A stretch of DNA of 47,402 bases. It comes from an uncultured Pseudomonadota bacterium. Lineage in GTDB: Bacteria; Pseudomonadota; Gammaproteobacteria; Methylococcales; Methylomonadaceae. This document shows positions 46,628 to 47,402 of this stretch, piece by piece (position 1 is the first letter of the stretch; every line of letters begins with the position of its first letter). The stretch lies in contig CAIQDI010000017.1 in assembly GCA_903870545.1 (NCBI GenBank), positions 1 to 47,402 of the forward strand, given 5' to 3'. The notes under the pieces are model-generated. The model had not been told where the DNA came from, ran no database searches, and saw only the letters and a list, made by a program, of their open reading frames with translations. Made by a program: the position numbers and the translations under genes.

Positions 46628-47164
46628 AAAAAGACAGCTCAAAAGAAAAGAATAACGTTAGGAGTTCAAATCGTAACGATTAGGGATAGAAAAGAATTAG
46701 GGGTATTTATTGAAATGATGTGTTTTTGAGTACGCACGACTGTGAGCATGTTAAGTATAGCTTAACCTTGCTACATCGTCCAACCTAATACTCAAATTTT
46801 ACTACCGTACACTTTTTAAAATGCCCTTGAAAAATTGTAACGAATTGATAAAATGGAATTTTATTTTTCTGGTGACTACCAATGTCAAATGCCAAAATAA
46901 TGTATCGGACAATTCAACATAGTTTGAAAAAAAGTATAGGGTCAAAGCTGGGGAATCGAGAAGGTTGTGTCATAGCATCCAAAACGCTAACATAAACTGA
47001 CTTTTTATAACGCTGGCTAATAACGAAATACTACAGCAACGGTGAAGCAACGAAAATACCCAGGGGTACCTCATTAGAAAAAACAGTTAAAATTGCTCTA
47101 TTTAACGACAATCGATGACAGAAGCGATAGGTGTCAAGGTAATTGTCGCTTTTTAAATTAAAAA
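46628..47164. other. intergenic region between rho and the IS3 relic
   Basis: About 540 bases. It contains the rho promoter (46754-46783) and a 5' leader of about 120 bases. The rest, to the IS end near 47132, has no gene I can support. Short runs such as aagcgata...tgtcgctt (47122-47151) form a hairpin with a T-run. Confidence 0.5.
46754..46783 (-). promoter_or_regulatory. sigma-70 promoter candidate for rho
   Basis: On the minus strand TTGGAC, an 18-base spacer and TATACT. The leader to the ATG would be about 120 bases; rho genes are often autoregulated through the leader. Confidence 0.55.
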
Positions 47165-47402
47165 TTAGACGGACTTTCTATCTGTCGATTTATCAGGATT
47201 TAAACTGACTTTGGCAATCCAGTCCCAGTTTCGAGTATCGCCACTCCAACGCGCGGATTTTCCATTTGCGCTCTTTGGTAGAGCATTTTTCGTTGTGCCA
47301 AAATAGCTCTATCTTCACCACCATGACGCTGTTCTGGTGTAACAAAACGAATCGCACTATGTCGATGTTCCGTGTTGTACCAGGTCACAAAGCCATCGAC
47401 CC
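47165..47402 (-). pseudogene. IS3-family transposase (orfB), C-terminal part, frameshifted
   Basis: Cut by the window end. The frame reads WYNTEHRHSAIRFVTPEQRHGG then AQRKMLYQRAQMENPR, typical of the IS3 rve/DDE C terminus. After NPR one base is missing; the next frame gives RWSGDTRNWDWIAKVSLNPDKS and the true stop at 47165-47167. A candidate terminal repeat (TGTCAAGGTAATTGTCGC) lies at 47132-47149. Inactive as it stands. Confidence 0.8.

Noticed and set aside
47122-47151. Terminator at the right of the rho upstream region
   Set aside because: The hairpin overlaps the candidate IS end repeat, so it is probably part of the element rather than a terminator of a gene.

Overview
The window looks like a chromosomal segment of a moderately AT-rich gammaproteobacterium. 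The housekeeping proteins (FbaA, UbiG, RNase PH, YicC, Rho, HolA, LptE, E. coli-type SpeD, BtuB) all read as gammaproteobacterial. NnrS, SufT, a TIGR02647-type protein and many orphan NtrC-family and histidine-kinase proteins would fit Methylococcales or Thiotrichales, but that placement is inference. No rRNA is present; three tRNAs (Gly, Cys, Thr) form one cluster.

Layout. 1-2424: the C-terminal 807 codons of a secreted RTX/Calx-beta repeat protein. 2566-6444 (minus): an OmpA-family porin, SufT, a YciK-like SDR and an NtrX-like regulator with a damaged ATPase signature. 6563-9154 (plus): fbaA, then ubiG with a HAD phosphatase. 9193-12360: a scar containing a truncated cytochrome c peroxidase with a mutated haem motif, a phage-type protein, a HEPN protein and a frameshifted integrase fragment abutting tRNA-Thr. 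12367-12641: tRNA-Thr, tRNA-Cys and tRNA-Gly on the minus strand with their terminators. 12713-15000 (minus): an SH3-like membrane protein, an ABC-2 permease without its ATPase, and a PAS-domain pseudogene. 15519-15881: a 24-copy GCAA microsatellite, a terminator and a palindromic intergenic element. 15943-17646 and 23263-24591: two paralogous soluble-core histidine kinases, the second with a degraded ATP lid. Between them lies a threonine/alanine operon (alaC-hom-thrC) interrupted by a lipoprotein gene and a type II toxin-antitoxin pair.

24634-31737 (minus): sucB, an APC permease, holA, lptE, a Tim44-like protein, a secreted beta-propeller and a DUF4242 protein, with a TetR regulator upstream. 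32500-35212 (minus): a cobalamin riboswitch controlling btuB and a small membrane protein that I infer to be a BtuM-type solitary cobalamin transporter, closed by a strong terminator. 35289-36335 (minus): a TIGR02647-type protein and rph. 36473-40601 (plus): yicC, an NnrS protein, a possible small RNA, a membrane protein and a GlcF-like Fe-S protein. 40660-43385 (minus): speD, a YhfA-like OsmC protein and an intact NtrC. 43677-44823: two decayed IS1634-type transposase copies in opposite orientation. 45004-46627: a ComEA-like HhH protein (plus) and rho (minus). The right edge enters a decayed IS3-family transposase.

Functional threads: nitrogen and stress-type signalling (NtrX, NtrC, two kinases, a PAS relic), vitamin B12 acquisition under riboswitch control, amino-acid synthesis from aspartate, and envelope proteins (RTX, OmpA, LptE, Tim44-like, BtuB). 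I did not find a large new multigene system. The best leads are the btuB-btuM unit, the degenerate regulators, the GCAA repeat tract, the toxin-antitoxin insertion in the threonine operon, and the repeat shared between 22970-23044 and 44872-44935.
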